64,000 nt of DNA from Bacillus atrophaeus (GCF_001584335.1 NZ_LSBB01000019.1:124001-188000); one strand, 5' to 3'. Numbered from the stretch's first letter, positions 1 through 9,592 are shown. Made by a program: numbers and translations. The notes: generated by a model not told the origin, from the letters alone.

Positions 1-415
1 TCGGCGCTGCGATATCTTCCAGATTGACACCGCCAAAAGTCGGCTCAAGCAATTTTACAGTTTCAATAATTTTTTCCACGTCATTAGTGGCGAGAGCGAT
101 CGGGAACGCGTCCACTCCGGCAAAGCTTTTGAATAAAACCGCTTTCCCTTCCATGACAGGAAGCGCTGCTTCTGGCCCGATATTCCCAAGACCGAGGACC
201 GCAGTTCCGTCTGTCACGACAGCTACCATGTTCCCCTTCATTGTATAGTCGTATACTTTATTTTTGTCATCATATATATCCTTACACGGTTCAGCTACTC
301 CAGGGGAATAAGCAAGGCTTAAATCTTTCGCGTTTTTGACTTCCACTTTAGATTTAGATTCCAATTTTCCCTGGTTCACTTTATGCATATGTAATGCTTC
401 TTCTCTTAACGACAT
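1..415 (-). CDS. ytsJ: NADP-dependent malic enzyme, N-terminal part (runs off left edge)
   Basis: First 138 codons of a malic enzyme (oxidative decarboxylation of malate to pyruvate with NAD(P)H), cytoplasmic, C4-C3 metabolism. The ATG at 413-415 is preceded by AAGGAGTG at good spacing. The protein opens MSLREEALHMHKVNQGKLES and contains the family stretches SLAYSPGVAEPC and VVTDGTAVLGLGNIGPEAA, which belong to the N-terminal malic domain. Sequence and position beside dnaE match B. subtilis YtsJ. The C-terminal NAD(P)-binding domain is outside the window. Nothing looks damaged. Confidence 0.93.
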   Translation of the reverse strand, partial: MSLREEALHMHKVNQGKLESKSKVEVKNAKDLSLAYSPGVAEPCKDIYDDKNKVYDYTMKGNMVAVVTDGTAVLGLGNIGPEAALPVMEGKAVLFKSFAGVDAFPIALATNDVEKIIETVKLLEPTFGGVNLEDIAAP

Positions 416-558
416 GTTACTAAACACTCCTTAAAGGGATTTTTTGATCCGTATTCTGCTGCATTGGCTGGTTGAATGTTCTGGAGTTAAAATCACAGAA
501 TATTTAAATAGAGTAACATAATTGTTCCAATTGTATAACAAAAGTTTCCTTGTTACCA

Positions 559-3500
559 CTATTTTAAAACGACGTTTTTATGGCCCAACAGCTCTTTTAA
601 GCGATATAACACCTGATGGTCAGCATTTATCCTAAAGGAATCAGGCAGCTTGATCGTCTGTTTTTGCTTTTCATAGTAGAGATAAACGTCGTTTTCCCCT
701 TTTATATGCTCCAGCAAAATTTGCTTTATTTTTTCCAGCAGCTCCTGACTGTGCTGCCCGCCCTCTATTTTTATATAGACGGAGGACGTTTCATTGCTCA
801 TATTATCCAACAAAGACGCCTTGGACATGATGAACTGTTTTTTGTCTTGCCTTACTTCGCATTTTCCGGCTGTGAAGAGCAGAGCGCCTTCTTGTAAAAC
901 CGGAGAAAGCTGTCTGAATTGTTCAGGAAATACGACGGCTTCGATCTCGCCGGTTTCATCACTTAATGTTAAAAATGACATATTTTGACCCGTTTTTGTC
1001 CGAATCGTTTTCGTTTTTGTCACAAGCGCTCCGAGCAGAATTTGTTTTTTTTCGGATTGCTGAGTTTTCAGGATCGGCACCGCCCCGCGGGCTGACAATC
1101 TGTCCCGATGGGCGGAAAGCGGGTGGCTTGAAAAATAAATGCCAAGCGTTTCTTTTTCAAATTGGAGCAAATCTACAAGCGGAAACTCTTCCGTCTCTAC
1201 ATATTTCGGCTTGATGGAAAATGACTCCTCTAAAAACAATCCCATCTGGTCATCGTCTGCGGAAAATAATTCAGCATGCTCTGCGGCTACGTCAATGGAT
1301 GCCAGCAAAGTGGCGCGGTTTTGACCGAACTCGTCCATCGCACCGGACAATATTAAAGCTTCTATCGTTTTTCGGTTCACACTTTTTGACGGCACGCGGA
1401 AGCAGAAATCAAATAGATCTTCAAATTTTTTATCTTTTCTTGCCTTATAGATATCTTTTACTGCTGAGACGCCTACATTTTTTACGGCACGAAGACTGTA
1501 TCTGACGGCTCCGTTTTCAACTGTAAACGGAAAGCTGCTCTTATTCACTGACGGAGGAAGAATACGGATCCCGTTCCCCTTAGCTTCGTAAAGATATTGC
1601 GCTATTTTATCCTCATTGCCAATGACGCTCGTCAGCAGTCCGCACATGAAATATAAAGGATAATGAGCCTTCAGATAAGCAAGCTGGCAGCCGATCATAC
1701 TGTATGCCACAGCGTGACTTCTGTTAAAACCGTAATTAGCGAATTTAACGATCAAATCGTAGACCTCATTTGCAGTGTCTACAGAATACTCCTTTTTTAA
1801 GCACCCTTCAACAAAATGGCTTCGCTCACGATCAAGAATATCTTTCTTTTTCTTGCTGACCGCCCGTCTGAGGAGGTCTGCTTCTCCTAAAGTAAATCCT
1901 GCCATTTTGGAGGCAATTACCATGATCTGTTCTTGATAAACAATGACACCGTAAGTATCTTTTAAAATATCCTTTAAATCGTTATGCGGAAAGTGGACAG
2001 GCACGCGGCCGTGTTTCCGGTCTATAAATAGTGGTATATTTTCCATCGGACCAGGGCGGTACAGGGCATTGACTGCAACGATATCTTCCAGACCCGTCGG
2101 CTTCAGGCGCCTCAGCACACTTCTCATTCCTGAGGATTCAAGCTGAAAAACGCCTGTCGTATCTCCTTTGGACAAAAGGGAGAAGGTTTTTTCATCATCA
2201 TAAGAAATGCTGGAAAAATCTATTTTGATCTTCTCTTCTTTTTCAATCATGGTTTTGATTGATTCGATTAATGTAAGATTGCGCAAGCCTAAGAAATCCA
2301 TTTTCAAAAGGCCCAGATCTTCCAGGTGATCCATCGCGTACTGGGTTAAGTATACTCCTTCATGCCCTTCCTGAAGAGGGACAATACCAGTGAGAGGCTC
2401 TTCACTCAGAACAACTCCGGCCGCGTGGGTTGATGTATGTCTCGGCAGCCCTTCGATTTTCTTCGCTATTGAAAACACCTGGCTCAGCAGGCTGGACTCA
2501 TTGAGCCGCTGATTCAGCTGAGGGGACATCTTTCTAGCGTCTTCAAGCGTCACTCCCGGCTTTGAAGGTATCAGTTTAGCAAGCTGATCAGCTTCTTTCG
2601 GATTGACGCCAAACACTCTTCCGACATCCCTGAGTGCAGCTTTTGCCGCAAGCGTCCCGAAGGTAATGATCTGGGCTGCGTGCATGGCTCCGTATTTATT
2701 TTTGACGTATTGAATCATCTCGTCTCTTCTCGTGTCTGGAAAGTCGATATCAATATCCGGCATGCTGACCCGTTCAGGGTTCAAAAATCGTTCAAACAGC
2801 AGATTGTGCTTGATCGGATCGACGTTTGTGATATAAAGCACATAAGCGACAAGAGATCCCGCTGCTGATCCCCGCCCAGGACCTGTTACGATTCCATTTT
2901 CGTGAGCATACTTCATAAAATCCCACACAATAAGGAAATAATCACTGAACTTCATCCGTTTAATCACGTCCAGCTCATATTGCAAGCGGCGGATTACTCT
3001 TTCATCAGGCGACTTGAAGCGCTCCTTCATCCCTGAGAAACATAGTTCAGCCAAGTACTCATCAGCAGGTTTACCGTCAGGTGCAGGGAATGACGGCAGG
3101 CGTGTCTGCCCGAGATTGACATCAACATGGCATTGTTCCGCAATCTGGACTGAGGCGCTTAACGCTTCGGGATGTTCTTGATAAAACATTCTCATTTCTT
3201 CTATTGATTTTAAGTCCAAGTCCGGAGTCTCTTCGCGGTTCAAGTCCGCCAGTTTTTCTCCGGCCTTGATCGCTTTCAGGCAGCGGTAAGCGGTCTTGTC
3301 TTCTTTCCGTATGTAATGCACATCTCCTGTCGCCGCCACCGGAATGCCCGTTTCGGCAGACAGGCGGAGAATGTGATCGGATAATGCCTGGTTCCCTTTA
3401 AACGGCTGATAGCCTAAATAAAAGGCGTCTGTCCCAAAGACAGATTGCAGCTCCAAAGCGCTTTGTTCCGCTTTGTCATACAGCCCCGCCTCAAGAAGCG

Positions 3501-3900
3501 TTTCAATATACCCCTTCTCACCCGGAGTAATCGCAATAATCCCCTCGCGGTAGCTTTTCAGCCATTTTTGTTTCAAGCCTTCTTTTGATTTGGATTGCAG
3601 GACACTGCTTATTTTCAGGAGGTTTTGATACCCCATATTCGATTTTGCTAAAAGAACAAGCGGACAGGCCTCCACTTCGTTTTCATCTGTGAATACAGAA
3701 GCAGTCAGTCCGATAATCGGTTTTATTCCCCGCGCCTTGCATGCTTTATAAAACTGTATGGCACCGTACATAACGTGGTCATCTGTGAGCGCCAAAGACG
3801 TATACCCGAGCGTATCCGCTTCCTTGACGAGCTCTTCCACAGCAGCGGCGCTGTTCAAAAGGCTGTAACCGCTGTGCACTTGCAGGTGAACAAAAGACAT
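559..3900 (-). CDS. dnaE: DNA polymerase III alpha subunit DnaE (1113 aa)
   Basis: Replicative polymerase that in Bacillus extends RNA primers, mainly on the lagging strand, before handing over to PolC. Order: PHP domain at the N-terminus (FVHLQVHSGYSLLNSAAAVEEL from residue 3), palm with the catalytic acidic motif PDIDIDF near residue 383, fingers and tandem helix-hairpin-helix region (FANYGFNRSHAVAYS), and a late OB fold from about residue 952 (ILLGALVTKTKTIRTKTG). The PHP motif reads LTDDHVMYG. Length is within two residues of the B. subtilis protein. Diverges from ytrH; the start has AGGGGTGAGG just upstream. No sign of truncation. Confidence 0.97.
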   Translation of the reverse strand: MSFVHLQVHSGYSLLNSAAAVEELVKEADTLGYTSLALTDDHVMYGAIQFYKACKARGIKPIIGLTASVFTDENEVEACPLVLLAKSNMGYQNLLKISSVLQSKSKEGLKQKWLKSYREGIIAITPGEKGYIETLLEAGLYDKAEQSALELQSVFGTDAFYLGYQPFKGNQALSDHILRLSAETGIPVAATGDVHYIRKEDKTAYRCLKAIKAGEKLADLNREETPDLDLKSIEEMRMFYQEHPEALSASVQIAEQCHVDVNLGQTRLPSFPAPDGKPADEYLAELCFSGMKERFKSPDERVIRRLQYELDVIKRMKFSDYFLIVWDFMKYAHENGIVTGPGRGSAAGSLVAYVLYITNVDPIKHNLLFERFLNPERVSMPDIDIDFPDTRRDEMIQYVKNKYGAMHAAQIITFGTLAAKAALRDVGRVFGVNPKEADQLAKLIPSKPGVTLEDARKMSPQLNQRLNESSLLSQVFSIAKKIEGLPRHTSTHAAGVVLSEEPLTGIVPLQEGHEGVYLTQYAMDHLEDLGLLKMDFLGLRNLTLIESIKTMIEKEEKIKIDFSSISYDDEKTFSLLSKGDTTGVFQLESSGMRSVLRRLKPTGLEDIVAVNALYRPGPMENIPLFIDRKHGRVPVHFPHNDLKDILKDTYGVIVYQEQIMVIASKMAGFTLGEADLLRRAVSKKKKDILDRERSHFVEGCLKKEYSVDTANEVYDLIVKFANYGFNRSHAVAYSMIGCQLAYLKAHYPLYFMCGLLTSVIGNEDKIAQYLYEAKGNGIRILPPSVNKSSFPFTVENGAVRYSLRAVKNVGVSAVKDIYKARKDKKFEDLFDFCFRVPSKSVNRKTIEALILSGAMDEFGQNRATLLASIDVAAEHAELFSADDDQMGLFLEESFSIKPKYVETEEFPLVDLLQFEKETLGIYFSSHPLSAHRDRLSARGAVPILKTQQSEKKQILLGALVTKTKTIRTKTGQNMSFLTLSDETGEIEAVVFPEQFRQLSPVLQEGALLFTAGKCEVRQDKKQFIMSKASLLDNMSNETSSVYIKIEGGQHSQELLEKIKQILLEHIKGENDVYLYYEKQKQTIKLPDSFRINADHQVLYRLKELLGHKNVVLK

Positions 3901-4041
3901 ATCCTCACCCCTTTCTCGTTTACGATCATTTTTCTTCCTTCATTATAAGACGGGTTTACATAAGAAACAAATGTTCTTTTTTGACTTGTCATCATACTTG
4001 TCCTGAGAGCTCAATATGATATAAGAGGTGAGGTGATCATA

Positions 4042-4383
4042 TTGGACCAAGAAGCCAGCTTTATGGCAAATTTCATTAATAGTTATTTTATTGCGCTAGG
4101 TGTGCTGATCGGCGGGGCACTGATCGGCGGAGTCGGCGCTTACTTGTCAGGTGAAGCCCCGCTCACCGCCATTACAAAACTTGCCAACAAATTGAAAATA
4201 TGGGCGCTTGTTGCAGCCATCGGCGGAACTTTTGATGCGGTATACAGCTTTGAGAGAGGTATATTCGAAGGGAATACAAGAGATATATTCAAGCAGCTCC
4301 TTCTCATCATATCGGCCATGGGGGGCGCACAAAGCGGATGGCTGATTATTTCCTGGCTGACGCAGGAGCACATTTCTTCATGA
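4042..4383 (+). CDS. ytrH: Sporulation membrane protein YtrH
   Basis: Small membrane protein (113 aa) known in B. subtilis as a SigE-dependent sporulation factor required for efficient spore formation. I chose the TTG at 4042 because GAGGTG lies six bases upstream and gives exactly the 113-residue length of the B. subtilis protein; the GTG at 4033 would lie inside that ribosome site. Two strongly hydrophobic segments are visible (YFIALGVLIGGALIGGVGAY and LKIWALVAAIGGTFDAVY), with a third near the C-terminus. The stop overlaps the ytrI start (ATGA at 4380), so the two are translationally coupled. I could not read a convincing SigE promoter. Confidence 0.9.
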   Translation: MDQEASFMANFINSYFIALGVLIGGALIGGVGAYLSGEAPLTAITKLANKLKIWALVAAIGGTFDAVYSFERGIFEGNTRDIFKQLLLIISAMGGAQSGWLIISWLTQEHISS

Positions 4384-4883
4384 GAGTGCCTCAGCTCTAT
4401 AGAAAACCGGGATGGCAGCGTTTTTTCGCGGGTATGATGTGCGGCGCCGTTATCAGCTGGGTGATTTTCCTGTTTACGTATGGCACCTTTCAAGAGGAAC
4501 AAGTGACTTTGATTGCAGAGCAGCAGGAGCATGTAAAAGATTTGAACAATCAAATCTCCATTTATCAGGAGGACCTTCATAAGCTGAATGAGGACAACAA
4601 AAAGATGCTGCTCATTCAAAGCGTCGATGTAAAATTGCTGAACAGCGAAAAATACAAAATTTCGCAGCCGGACAAGACAAAATTCGAAGAACATATTAAG
4701 GATGACATTTCAGAGGTCATCACAAAGGATATAGAAAGTGTCTATAAAACAAAGGAACTGTTAAAACGAACGATTGAAAACAAAATATATACCATTAATG
4801 AAAAAAAATATGAAGCTGAGGTGAAGGAATTAATTATTTATACGAGACTGACTGTCGAGATTGAAATATCATTTGCGTCATAA
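4380..4883 (+). CDS. ytrI: Sporulation membrane protein YtrI
   Basis: 167-aa protein with one N-terminal transmembrane helix (RFFAGMMCGAVISWVIFLFT) followed by a coiled-coil-like segment rich in Glu, Gln and Lys (about residues 38-75) and a soluble C-terminal part. The start is the ATG overlapping the ytrH stop; an upstream in-frame ATG would run through ytrH. B. subtilis YtrI is a SigE-controlled sporulation protein that works with YtrH. The molecular role is not known from sequence. Confidence 0.9.
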   Translation: MRVPQLYRKPGWQRFFAGMMCGAVISWVIFLFTYGTFQEEQVTLIAEQQEHVKDLNNQISIYQEDLHKLNEDNKKMLLIQSVDVKLLNSEKYKISQPDKTKFEEHIKDDISEVITKDIESVYKTKELLKRTIENKIYTINEKKYEAEVKELIIYTRLTVEIEISFAS

Positions 4884-4987
4884 ATGTGGAAATTTTTTAA
4901 AATCTTCCAAACTTCAGTCGCTTTTTACTCCGCTTTTTTATAAACTATAAATGAGGCAAATGTTGAATATGAAGGGAGGAAAGGGAA

Positions 4988-5179
4988 ATGGATGTTTATA
5001 GCGACCGTCAGCAGGCAAAAGATCAAGCCGCCCGAATCAGACAAGGTTTTTCCGCATATGCAGAAACAAACGCACTCGCTTCCCTCATCAAAAAAGAACT
5101 TCAATCTTACAATCTCCAAGTCTATGAAGACCTTACTGAACTCGGCTGCTGGTTCATCCCCGTCACAGATGAACACTAA
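4988..5179 (+). CDS. ytzJ: Conserved small protein, YtzJ-like (63 aa)
   Basis: Short soluble, charged protein (MDVYSDRQQAKDQAARIRQG start) with GGGAGGAAAGGG immediately upstream of the ATG. It sits between ytrI and the convergent nrnA gene, the place where B. subtilis carries ytzJ; the symbol is assigned on position and size, so it is less certain than the others. No domain or motif is recognised. Its last codons form part of a hairpin shared with the nrnA tail. Confidence 0.75.
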   Translation: MDVYSDRQQAKDQAARIRQGFSAYAETNALASLIKKELQSYNLQVYEDLTELGCWFIPVTDEH

Positions 5180-5208
5180 GAAAGAGGGTCACCCCTCTAC
5201 TTGTGTTC
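5171..5208. terminator. Shared convergent hairpin of ytzJ and nrnA
   Basis: Nested inverted repeat: outer arms GAACAC (5171-5176) and GTGTTC (5203-5208), inner arms AGAGGG and CCCTCT. It covers the stop codons of both convergent genes. Only short T runs follow, so termination strength is uncertain. Confidence 0.55.
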
Positions 5209-6138
5209 TTTACATACTGTTTCTAAATCAGCCAAAATAGTGTCCGCTTCTTCCCAGCTGTAAATGGAAGCTCCTGCGGCAAGCGGATGGCCCCCTCCAT
5301 TATATTTGCGGGCAAGAACATTAATAACAGGCCCTTTCGAGCGGAATCTGACTCTGATTTGATCTTCTTCTTCTACGAAAAACACCCATGCGCGAATACC
5401 TGAAATATTTCCAAGCGTGCCAACGAGCTGTGATGCCTCAGAAGCCGTTGTGCCGAATGTTTCAAGAATATCCTTTTTGATAAAAACAGAGGCCGCTCCA
5501 TTTTCCGACACTGACACATTTTGATAAATAAAACCGTTCAGTTTCACCACATTCAATTTGGTTTCATACAATTGATTAAACAAATCTGTAGATGAAAACG
5601 GATATTCAATAAGTTCGCCTGCATATTTTAAGGTTTTTTTCGTCGTGTTCGGAAATAAGAACCGGCCTGTGTCTCCGACGATACCGGCATAAATCAATTC
5701 AGCCGCTTTCGTATTCAATTTCCAGCCGTGCTGCTTCCCTTCGAGGTACAGCTCATAAATCATTTCGCTCACAGAACTTGCATTCGTATCAACCCATAAA
5801 AGATCACCGTACGGGTCCTCATTCGGATGGTGGTCGATTTTCATGAGCTTATCGCCCAAACCATACCGTTTGTCGCAGATTCTTTCCTGGTTTGCAGTGT
5901 CACACACGATGACAAGTGCGCCTTCATATGTTTTGTCATCCACTTCATCAAGGGAATACAAAAACGAAAGTGATTGTTCAGGGGTGCCGACTGCATAAAT
6001 ATTTTTTTCAGGATAGGTTTCTCTCAGTATTTCTGTAAGGCCGCACTGGGATCCGTAAGCATCTGGGTCAGGCCGCACATGTCTATGTATGATAATAGTG
6101 TCATATAATGATATGGTTGTAATGAGTTCTGTTTTCAT
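5197..6138 (-). CDS. nrnA: NanoRNase / pAp phosphatase NrnA
   Basis: DHH-DHHA1 phosphoesterase (313 aa) that degrades 2-5 nt RNA oligomers and converts 3'-phosphoadenosine 5'-phosphate to AMP. Visible motifs: N-terminal metal ligands HVRPDPDAYGSQ (about residues 20-31), VCDTANQERI, the DHH motif KIDHHPNEDPYG (about 100-111), and the DHHA1 glycine-rich GGGHPLAAG near residue 285. AAGGAG precedes the ATG. Matches B. subtilis YtqI/NrnA in length and context; convergent with ytzJ. Confidence 0.95.
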   Translation of the reverse strand: MKTELITTISLYDTIIIHRHVRPDPDAYGSQCGLTEILRETYPEKNIYAVGTPEQSLSFLYSLDEVDDKTYEGALVIVCDTANQERICDKRYGLGDKLMKIDHHPNEDPYGDLLWVDTNASSVSEMIYELYLEGKQHGWKLNTKAAELIYAGIVGDTGRFLFPNTTKKTLKYAGELIEYPFSSTDLFNQLYETKLNVVKLNGFIYQNVSVSENGAASVFIKKDILETFGTTASEASQLVGTLGNISGIRAWVFFVEEEDQIRVRFRSKGPVINVLARKYNGGGHPLAAGASIYSWEEADTILADLETVCKEHK

Positions 6139-6273
6139 CTTGTACTCCTTTTTTGTCTTTTTTTCATTAAATCACAAACTTTACCGCCGGAAAAGAAAAA
6201 CATTTATCCTAGAAATCAAGCCCATTTATGTATAGAATGGGTTTGTAAACTCTTACAATGGAGGATTTCATTT

Positions 6274-6576
6274 ATGCTGGTTTTCGTTTTTCTGATTGTG
6301 CTTTCAGCCTGCTTTTACGTGTATTTCAAAGTAAAAGGCGTCCGAGCGAAGCGGCCGTTGGAGAAAGAATTTTTCTCGGCTAAATCAAGCATGTCCTTAG
6401 GGTCGCTGGTGCTGTTTTACGGAATTAATCAAATGATCTTATTTCATTCAGTTTTAACGTTAGTGATCGGCGGTATTTTTATCCTCGTAGGAGCAGGCAG
6501 CTTGTGGGCCGGGTATAAAGCCTATAAGCACTACGTCCCCCTTCATGCCAAAGAGGCAGAAAGAGACCACGCGTAA
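6274..6576 (+). CDS. ytpI: YtpI-like membrane protein
   Basis: 100-aa protein with three predicted membrane segments (LVFVFLIVLSACFYVYF at the N-terminus, a middle segment SLGSLVLFYGINQMILFHSV, and VLTLVIGGIFILVGAGSLW). ATG preceded by GGAGG. Divergent from nrnA. Orthologous to B. subtilis YtpI by position and sequence; function not known. Confidence 0.88.
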   Translation: MLVFVFLIVLSACFYVYFKVKGVRAKRPLEKEFFSAKSSMSLGSLVLFYGINQMILFHSVLTLVIGGIFILVGAGSLWAGYKAYKHYVPLHAKEAERDHA

Positions 6577-6584
6577 TATCACGG

Positions 6585-6609
6585 AAGGGACGGGAGATGC
6601 ACGTCCCTT
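6585..6609 (+). terminator. Rho-independent terminator of ytpI
   Basis: Hairpin AAGGGACG (6585-6592) / CGTCCCTT (6602-6609) followed by TTAGCTTCTTT. The T tract is poor, and the hairpin touches the ytoI stop codon of the convergent gene. Confidence 0.5.
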
Positions 6610-7928
6610 TAGCTTCTTTCCATCAGCTGAACCATAAGCATCGCTTTGCAGACAATGTTTCCTTGGCTGTGGACTTCAACTTCCATTTTTCCGAATTTTC
6701 TTCCGGCTTCGAGAATACGCGGCTTGACTTCAATGACCGACTCCATCTGCACAGGCTTCAGAAAGAAGATGGTAATGCTCTCGATGACCAATTCTCCCCG
6801 TTTCCGCGAGCGCAAAAACCGATTGGCCGCCTGAGTGAGGATCGTGGTAAACACACCGTAAGAAATCGTTCCGAGCTGATTCGTCATTTGCGGTGTTACT
6901 TCATACTGATAAACCGCAGGATTTTGTTTATCATCTTCCTCTTCTTTAAATCCCCTTGAGACGATATCGTCCAGCTTTTCACCGACCTGCGGCTGCTTTT
7001 GGATCATTTGAAGGGCCTTTAATACGTCCTGGCGACTGATCATTCCGATTAATTTTTGATGTTTGTCTGTAACGGGAAGCACTTCAATTCCTTCCCACAC
7101 CATCATTTGGGCTGCGGAAGCGACAGATGTTTTTCCTATCACCGTGACCGGATTTTTTGTCATCACCTTTTCAATCGGCGCCGATCGGTCATGGCCCGCG
7201 ATATCTTTCGATGTGAGAATGCCGTGAATCTTCATTTGGTGATCGACAACCGGGAAGCGCCCGTGTCCCGTTTCAAAATTTTTCTCATACCATTTCTCCA
7301 GCTTATCCTTTGGAGAGAGGTACACGGTGCGGTCGGCCGGGGTTAAAATGTCTTCTACAAGCACGATTTCCTTTTTAATCAACTGGTCATAGATCGCCCG
7401 GTTAATCATGGCGGCAACCGTAAACGTATCATAGCTTGTGGAAAGAATAGGCAGTTCAAGCTCGTCCGCCAGCTGTACGATACTGTCATCCGTATTAAAT
7501 CCGCCCGTCACCAAGACAGCGGCGCCCGCTTCAAGCGCCTGCCGGTGGGCGTTTATGCGATTCCCGACGATCAAGAGATTCCCCGCGGCGGTATAACGCA
7601 TCATCGCGTCGAGCTCCATGGCTCCGATGACAAATTTATTGAGTGTTTTATGGAGTCCGGCCCGTCCGCCGAGCACTTGTCCCTCGATTACGTTAACGAC
7701 TTCTGCATATGTAAGTTTTTCAATATTTTCTTTTTTCTTTTGCTCGATCCGAATCGTGCCGACTCGTTCGATCGTGCTGACAAAGCCTTTATTCTCCGCC
7801 TCTTTTATGGCTCGGTAAGCCGTTCCTTCACTTACTTTCATTTCTTTTGCAATTCTTCTGACGGAAATTTTTTCTCCCACAGGCAGTGAATCAATATACA
7901 TTAAAATTTGTTCATGCTTTGTTGCCAA
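6609..7928 (-). CDS. ytoI: HTH-DRTGG-CBS-hotdog regulatory protein YtoI
   Basis: 439-aa multidomain protein of unknown cellular role. Order: winged-helix HTH (residues about 1-60, ISVRRIAKEMKVSEGTAYRA), DRTGG domain (about 65-180), two CBS domains (about 190-310; GRFPVVDHQMKIHGILTSKD and LPVTDKHQKLIGMISRQD), and a C-terminal hotdog thioesterase-like fold (about 325-435). I chose the TTG at 7928: GAGGTGA lies at proper distance, whereas the GTG three codons upstream has its start inside that site. CBS domains suggest nucleotide sensing, which is inference. Confidence 0.88.
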   Translation of the reverse strand: MATKHEQILMYIDSLPVGEKISVRRIAKEMKVSEGTAYRAIKEAENKGFVSTIERVGTIRIEQKKKENIEKLTYAEVVNVIEGQVLGGRAGLHKTLNKFVIGAMELDAMMRYTAAGNLLIVGNRINAHRQALEAGAAVLVTGGFNTDDSIVQLADELELPILSTSYDTFTVAAMINRAIYDQLIKKEIVLVEDILTPADRTVYLSPKDKLEKWYEKNFETGHGRFPVVDHQMKIHGILTSKDIAGHDRSAPIEKVMTKNPVTVIGKTSVASAAQMMVWEGIEVLPVTDKHQKLIGMISRQDVLKALQMIQKQPQVGEKLDDIVSRGFKEEEDDKQNPAVYQYEVTPQMTNQLGTISYGVFTTILTQAANRFLRSRKRGELVIESITIFFLKPVQMESVIEVKPRILEAGRKFGKMEVEVHSQGNIVCKAMLMVQLMERS

Positions 7929-8055
7929 GCGTTTCACCTCTAACCGACAGTCTTCTATGTCATATTATAAAGGTTGTGAGGAATCAATAGCAATGAAGCA
8001 GTGATGTTTTTTGAAAAGGGATGCATAAATATGAAAGGGCGATCAGCATGGAAAA

Positions 8056-8087
8056 GAAAAAAACACAGGCGCGGCCTGTGTTTTTAA
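8056..8087 (-). terminator. Terminator of ytkL
   Basis: On the minus strand AACACAGGC / GCCTGTGTT hairpin followed by TTTTTTTCTTTT. The stem begins at the last codons of ytkL. Confidence 0.75.
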
Positions 8088-8767
8088 AGTTCGATCGTTT
8101 CTCCGACAGCCATGACTTTTCCGACTCCGCCCGGCAGGCTGTCCGCAAAAGCCTCAGGGTCTTGCTGGATGACCGGGAATGTATTGTAATGGACCGGTAC
8201 AACCTGTTTCGCTCTCAGCCATTCAGCGGCAAGCTTGGCGTCTTCCGGACCCATTGTGAAATTGTCGCCGATCGGCAAAAATGCAAGATCAATATGGTTC
8301 AGTTCCCCGATTAATTTCATATCGGAAAATAAAGCCGTGTCGCCTGCATGGAAAATCGTTTTCCCCTCCACTGTTAAGAGAATTCCAGACGGCATTCCGG
8401 TATATGTGATCGTTTTGTTTTCTTCATCAGTAATGGCCGAACCGTGAAACGCCTGCGTCAGCTTCACCTTCCCGAAGTCAAACTGTCTGGAGCCGCCGAT
8501 ATGCATAGGATGGACATTCAAGCCCTTCCAGCCGAGATAGACAGCCAGCTCATTCGGCGCAACAACGAGTGCGTCATTTTGCTTGGCAATTTGTTCGGTA
8601 TCGCCTACATGGTCATTATGGCCATGAGTCAATAAAATGACGTCCGCTTTTACATCTTCCGGCTTCAGATCGGTTAAATCGTTTCCGGTCAAAAACGGGT
8701 CAAACAGAATATTGTGGTCGTTTGTTTCTACTGCGATAACAGAATGTCCGTGATATGTCACTTTCAT
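8084..8767 (-). CDS. ytkL: Metal-dependent hydrolase YtkL (UPF0173, metallo-beta-lactamase fold)
   Basis: 227-aa cytoplasmic protein of the metallo-beta-lactamase fold. The signature [13 protein letters not shown] (HxHxDH, about residues 48-60), later metal ligands [10 protein letters not shown] (about 140) and VPVHYNTFP (about 192) are all present, so it should be catalytically competent; substrate unknown. I chose the ATG at 8767 (AGGTGA 5 bases upstream); the in-frame GTG at 8776 overlaps that site. Length equals B. subtilis YtkL. Confidence 0.93.
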   Translation of the reverse strand: MKVTYHGHSVIAVETNDHNILFDPFLTGNDLTDLKPEDVKADVILLTHGHNDHVGDTEQIAKQNDALVVAPNELAVYLGWKGLNVHPMHIGGSRQFDFGKVKLTQAFHGSAITDEENKTITYTGMPSGILLTVEGKTIFHAGDTALFSDMKLIGELNHIDLAFLPIGDNFTMGPEDAKLAAEWLRAKQVVPVHYNTFPVIQQDPEAFADSLPGGVGKVMAVGETIEL

Positions 8768-8824
8768 ATCTTTCACCTCATCACAATTTTTTTATTTATT
8801 TCCCTTATGAGCCTTCCAAAAAAC

Positions 8825-9592
8825 CTAGGTTGAATGGTGCCTGTTAATGACATTAAGCCCGCCGGTTGCTTCAATAACGGTCCCCGTCACTAGATCGGAG
8901 TTTTCCTCGCACAAAAAAGCAATGATTCTGGCGATATCCTCTCCCGTTCCGGACCTTCCTATCGGCGTCTTTTCCTTGCCGATTCTCAGTCTGGCCTCTT
9001 CTATTGACGCTTCTTTCATATCGCCGACGATGTCACCTGGGCACACCATGTTGGCTGTTATGCCGGATTCAGCCTCTTCTATCGCTATTGTTTTTGTCAG
9101 TGAGGCCAAACCGACCTTTGCGGCCCCAAAAGCGGAACGGTGAAGCCAGCCCGGGGCGTGCGCCGCACCTTGGAAACCATATGTTATAATCCGGCCGAAT
9201 TGCTGTGTTCTCATGATCGGAATTACTGCTTTAAATAAATGAAAGACAGCGCTTAAATTCCCTTCAAGCATAGAGTACCATTCATCATCGGAATAATCGG
9301 CAAGCTTTTTCCGTTCAAATATGTAAGGCCCGGCGTTGTTAATCAGGAAGTCGATTCTCCCAAACCGCTCTTTCGCGGCATTGGCAATGTACAGCAAGTC
9401 TTCCTTTTTGGTGACATCTCCCTTTACAAACTGCAGCCGGTCAAGAAATTGAGGACAGGCGTCTTTCAGACGGCTGACAGCTTCCTCATCCTGTCTGTAG
9501 TTGACCGTCACAGAGTACCCTTTTTCAAGTAAGGTTTCCGTCACTTTACGCCCTAATCCCTTCGAACCGGCTGTAATTAAAGCATGTCGCAC
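8825..9592 (-). CDS. ytkK: Short-chain dehydrogenase/reductase YtkK
   Basis: 255-aa SDR oxidoreductase. The Rossmann motif TAGSKGLGRKV is at residues 7-17, NNAG (about 84-87) is present and the active-site region shows a Tyr-poor variant: after GFQGAAHAPGWLHRSAFGAAKVGL the usual YxxxK reads SAFGAAK, so Tyr is replaced by Phe. GTG start at 9592 has GGGAGG eight bases upstream; a longer frame upstream lacks a ribosome site. Matches B. subtilis YtkK. The Phe substitution means that ordinary SDR catalysis should not be assumed. Confidence 0.88.
   Translation of the reverse strand: MRHALITAGSKGLGRKVTETLLEKGYSVTVNYRQDEEAVSRLKDACPQFLDRLQFVKGDVTKKEDLLYIANAAKERFGRIDFLINNAGPYIFERKKLADYSDDEWYSMLEGNLSAVFHLFKAVIPIMRTQQFGRIITYGFQGAAHAPGWLHRSAFGAAKVGLASLTKTIAIEEAESGITANMVCPGDIVGDMKEASIEEARLRIGKEKTPIGRSGTGEDIARIIAFLCEENSDLVTGTVIEATGGLNVINRHHST

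Noticed and set aside
3985..4025. SigE promoter before ytrH
   Set aside because: Expected from B. subtilis, but no stretch gives a convincing -35/-10 pair; not listed as a feature.
4140..4694. 184-codon minus-strand frame opposite ytrH-ytrI
   Set aside because: Antisense shadow of two recognised genes; composition rich in Cys, Phe and His, no support.
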